Assembly: GCA_008921705.1 (NCBI GenBank) | Contig: VFFE01006098.1 | Coordinates: 518,000-581,999, forward strand | Reading direction: 5' to 3' | Source: Burhinus oedicnemus | Lineage: Eukaryota > Chordata > Aves > Charadriiformes > Burhinidae | Length of the DNA: 64,000 nt | Shown: positions 60,688 through 64,000 of the stretch, in pieces | Position numbering within the stretch: position 1 is the first letter of the stretch | Layout: each line of letters begins with the position of its first letter | Made by a program: the position numbers and the translations under genes | The notes under the pieces: generated by a model | Told to the model about the DNA's origin: nothing | What the model saw: only the letters and a program-made list of their open reading frames with translations | Databases searched by the model: none

Positions 60688-63600
60688 ATCTTACTTGTAG
60701 AGTAATCACTGCATTTTGCTAAGTTTTGAAATGGGGTCACACTGGAAAATGAGAAATCAAAATATTCCATGTGACAAAATTATTAAAATTGAATTGCTGT
60801 GACTGTTCTATAGCAGAATAATTTTAAAAAGCAACCCCCCAAAAAAAATCCTATAAGTGGTTTTTGACCAAATGACTGGAAAATTAGTTCACTGAGAGTT
60901 TCACTCAAGCCAAATCTGCATTTTCCAGCATAATAAAATATTTGACCAAACATCATTTCATGTGTTAGAGTGGCCTCTCTGCTACATATCAATATGAAGG
61001 CTTTAAGAAAGAGCATACCCAGCTGGATGCACTGTTAATGTGTCAATTTGCTGCTCATTTTCCATTATCATATGGTATGGGAGACAAGCTTCTCCGTGTT
61101 AACTGGGAACCCTGCAGGGACAATGGGTTTCAACGGGTTTTATTCCCCCTTGCCATCCCTGAACTTGCCTTTGCCTCCTGTTGTTCCAGGAAATATTTCT
61201 GAGCTCACATTGTGCGCGCTTATGTGTTCACAGGAGTGCATGGTAGAGAGGGTTGGTGCATTAGGTCTGAGGTCTGCAACCTCATTTAACCTCGCAACCA
61301 GCCCCATCCACAGCCCACCATGCTGCAGCATCCAAGACCTTCCATGCAATCAACTCCTTCCTGCAAAGAGAGGATGAAATAGCTGTGGCCACAGAGATTT
61401 TTCCCATAAAAGGGCCCAGGAGCACACCACAGGCTTGAAGGACCTGGGGACAGGAGGTGAGGTGCAGCCCAGAGGGAGGGATGTTGGGGTAGAGCTGCAG
61501 AACAGGGTAGGGGGCTTCCCTTTGAGGAGGCATGATCAGCTCTCACCTCCAGTCTCTCACCCAGAGCAGGTGGGGTGGCTGAGATGCAGTAAATGACTTA
61601 ATTTACCAACAAGCAGGAGCTTTTGATTGCCCACATTCATCCAGAAATATAAAGTGGATAAAGTAATGGGTATTTACTCTTCTCCGCCTGTGTACACAAC
61701 AGAATTGTTTTTCTTTTAATGGGAGCTCTATTCTAATTGCAGTCATTACGAAAGTGAGAGTTTAAGCTCAACACCATCTTTCTATTACCTCTGTGTGTGA
61801 TACGCTGCATTTCTGGTCTGCTCTCTCAAATAATCCCCTCCTTTGACATGATCTGAGCCACAGTCCAGATAACCCTCCCAAAATGATTTTTTGGCATCCC
61901 CTCTGAAGTCTCCCCAGAGCCAGATATGTTCACAGCTCTGCAGGATCCAAAAGATCCTGGTGACGTTTCATTAATGGAGCTCATCTACCCACGGATCCAA
62001 TTTTGTCTGCTCATCAATGCAGTCGGCAGGTTGTGTGAACAGCATATGCCACAGCAGATGGCACGGACTCAATTCCAGCAAACAGCTCTGGAGTGAAATC
62101 ACTCATCTGCTCTGCCCTGTTTTGGATAGACCAGGGGTGTTGCTGGGAGAGATGATCTGAGCTGAAAGGGGAGAAGAAGCAGGGATGGAAAGTTAGCTGA
62201 ACTCTGGGTCAGTATCTCCATTGTCTGGACGACGTGAAGGCCGAGCAGCCCCTGATTTTGCTCTGCTGCAGGTCACCAGCTGCTGCACTGCTCCCAGCAG
62301 CCAGCAACAATGCCTTTTCTCCTGGTCAGCCCCACAGAGAAGGCTCTCAAGGGCTCACGTAGGGGCTGGGGAGGTATTTAAACCCCAGCACCGGACATAA
62401 CAAGTTGTTGTAGACATCTCAAGGTGCTTTTATGTTGCACCTTGTAAGCTACTGTGTTGCATGCCTTACTTGCTAATCTCTGGTCCTTCCTGCCTGTGCC
62501 ATGATGTCTGAATGCTTCTTGGTGCTTGGGTTATACTTTCTCCTTACTCTGCCTACATTACCCTTCCTGCAGAATTAAAGACTCCCTGACCATGAGTCCT
62601 GCCTGAAAGAGGACATTTCAAGAGACATCCCAGTTTATCTCCTTCTTCTGCTTGCTGACTTGGTTTACCTGTGGGATAGCTTGGGCTTACCGTTGCTCCA
62701 CTCTAGAGCTTGAAATACAAGCACAGTCCTGTCCAGAGCCCCAGCAGCAGTCATGTGCCCTTGATCATCTGGCTTTGTTGGTCAGCGGAAAGGAAGTTCA
62801 GGTGATGGACTTTGAAAACAAACTAATACAGTCAAATGGACTGGGCCATTGAATTCTGTAAGTGTTCTCCTTGGATGACTGTGTGTGGCTTGGTCCAACC
62901 ACAGCCTATGATCCAAAGTCATTGTCTGAATAAAAATGGTGTGTGGCATACATAATACCTCTTCAGTGTAGCCATTGATGACCCGCCTCTGAGCACCTCA
63001 GAGCTTCCTTAGCCTTCATTTTCAGCAGCGCTTTGCCTCCAGTGCTGAAGCTGGTTTGGGCAGCATACCTACATATTATCATACTGGGCTTTCTGCTTTC
63101 CCAAGTGTATGGTCTTCATTTGGAATGTAGTTTCCCAAGCAAAGTTTTCCCATGAACTTTCTCCAATCATCCATTGATTAAAGAGCTTGGTCACAGCTCC
63201 CACTCCTCCAAGAGTTTCCTGCACTAGAGTCTGTGTGTGCTCCATCCCTAACATGCATGTGCAGCACCACATGAAGCACAAACTCATCCCTGCATCCCAT
63301 TTTCCACCATGGCTGATGTGTCTTCATGTCACTTGATAGTGGGAGAGATTGGCTCAATTCCTGAAAGCATTATAGCTGCAATAGCATGGCATTTGGACCT
63401 ACCCCATCCTGCATATTAGTTGGGTCAATTAATTCATCAGCATTTCTGTGCTCCTGGTTTGAGTCTCTGTCCCAGCAACCTCCATACCTCTGCATTCTGC
63501 AAAGAGCTAAGACAAGCCTGGTTTTGCATGAGGTTTTCCTCTAATTCCACTTGTCCCTTCTTCAGTCACATACTCCGGGAGACTGCACCACCTCTTACAT

Positions 63601-63863
63601 CCCCAGTTGATACCTCCACATGTCAGCTGAGAGAGGAGTAAGGATCTTGCTCCTGGAGCAAAGCCTACAACAAAACAAAACGTAGCCCTTGAGTGAGTCT
63701 GTAGATAAAGTTTTATCTGGTTCCTGGGGTTTGTAGATCAGATCATTAACATTCTCTACCATCCTGGTCAAAGATTTGGATGGTGATCAGACAATAGTTC
63801 AGTGCTTTCAATTTACAATGCAATTACATTTTAATAAGTTGTGACCCTTGAGGCAGGACCTGC

Positions 63864-63926
63864 CACCTGTCAGCTGAGATCCAGCAGCTGACCTAATCTC
63901 AGCCATGGATGGATGTGCTGCAGCTG
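63864..63926. promoter_or_regulatory. E-box cluster (bHLH-type sites)
   Basis: There are four E-boxes within 63 bp: CACCTG at 63864-63869 and CAGCTG at 63871-63876, 63885-63890 and 63921-63926. The first two are separated by one base. CAGCTG and CACCTG are the preferred sites of class II bHLH/E-protein dimers and, for CACCTG, of ZEB/SNAI zinc fingers. The density is well above random expectation for six-base palindromes, but function is only inferred. Confidence 0.3.
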
Positions 63927-64000
63927 AGTAGGTGGCAGCGTAGTAAAATATAATCTATGTTAATTGCCCAGCCAGACCCTTGCTGCCTGACCTCAGCAAG

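Larger units (their letters stand above)
50538..64000. other. Unique non-coding stretch, no gene seen
   Basis: About 13.5 kb without a recognisable gene or transposon. It includes the AAT/AAC microsatellite at 54676-54720, a C11 run at 60677-60687, A/C-rich patches (53745-53775, 57175-57250), and AT-rich candidate elements around 55480-55680 and 61590-61780. An E-box cluster lies near the right end. Frames up to 158 codons (57766-58242, +) overlap others of similar size and have no domain. Confidence 0.55.

Overview
This is eukaryotic nuclear DNA, most likely from a bird. I found no protein-coding exon, rRNA, tRNA or CRISPR array that I can support. The bird assignment rests on the repeats. 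All seven recognisable transposon copies belong to the CR1 (chicken repeat 1) non-LTR retrotransposon group, and most end in degenerate copies of the CR1 8-bp motif ATTCTATG. There are no primate- or rodent-type SINEs and no LTR element I could recognise, and the DNA between repeats is single-copy and moderately AT-rich. Other sauropsids such as turtles and crocodilians also carry CR1, so the clade is an inference.

Layout. Positions 1-790 hold the 3' part of a CR1, cut by the window edge. A short reverse-strand CR1 3' end lies at about 5931-6290. Unique DNA then runs to a sequencing gap of 936 N (17764-18699) that has a poly(A) run on both sides. Two forward CR1 3' ends lie at about 25060-25810 and 26148-26395. 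A long stretch of unique DNA follows and includes palindrome-rich, homeodomain-motif-rich AT segments near 29.8 and 30.8 kb. The main element is a nearly full-length CR1 at about 36830-41190. It has a 5' leader, an ORF1 remnant (four-cysteine motif, coiled coil, GDSL-type esterase) and an ORF2 remnant (endonuclease and reverse transcriptase). Further CR1 3' ends lie at about 43108-43378 and 49776-50537; the latter belongs to a clearly different subfamily. Microsatellites lie at 45186-45309 and 54676-54720.

How the parts relate. The CR1 copies would have moved by target-primed reverse transcription. Six of the seven are 5'-truncated or cut by the window, which is normal for CR1. The long copy is inactive: ORF1 has three frameshifts and a stop, ORF2 has a frameshift, six or more stops and a deletion of about 158 nt, and conserved positions are changed. 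The rest looks like intergenic or intronic DNA. The most useful leads are possible cis-regulatory segments (an exact POU-dimer palindrome at 29830-29841, TAAT-rich islands and an E-box cluster at 63864-63926), the poly(A)-bounded gap, and the structure of the long CR1. I saw nothing that amounts to a previously undescribed gene system.
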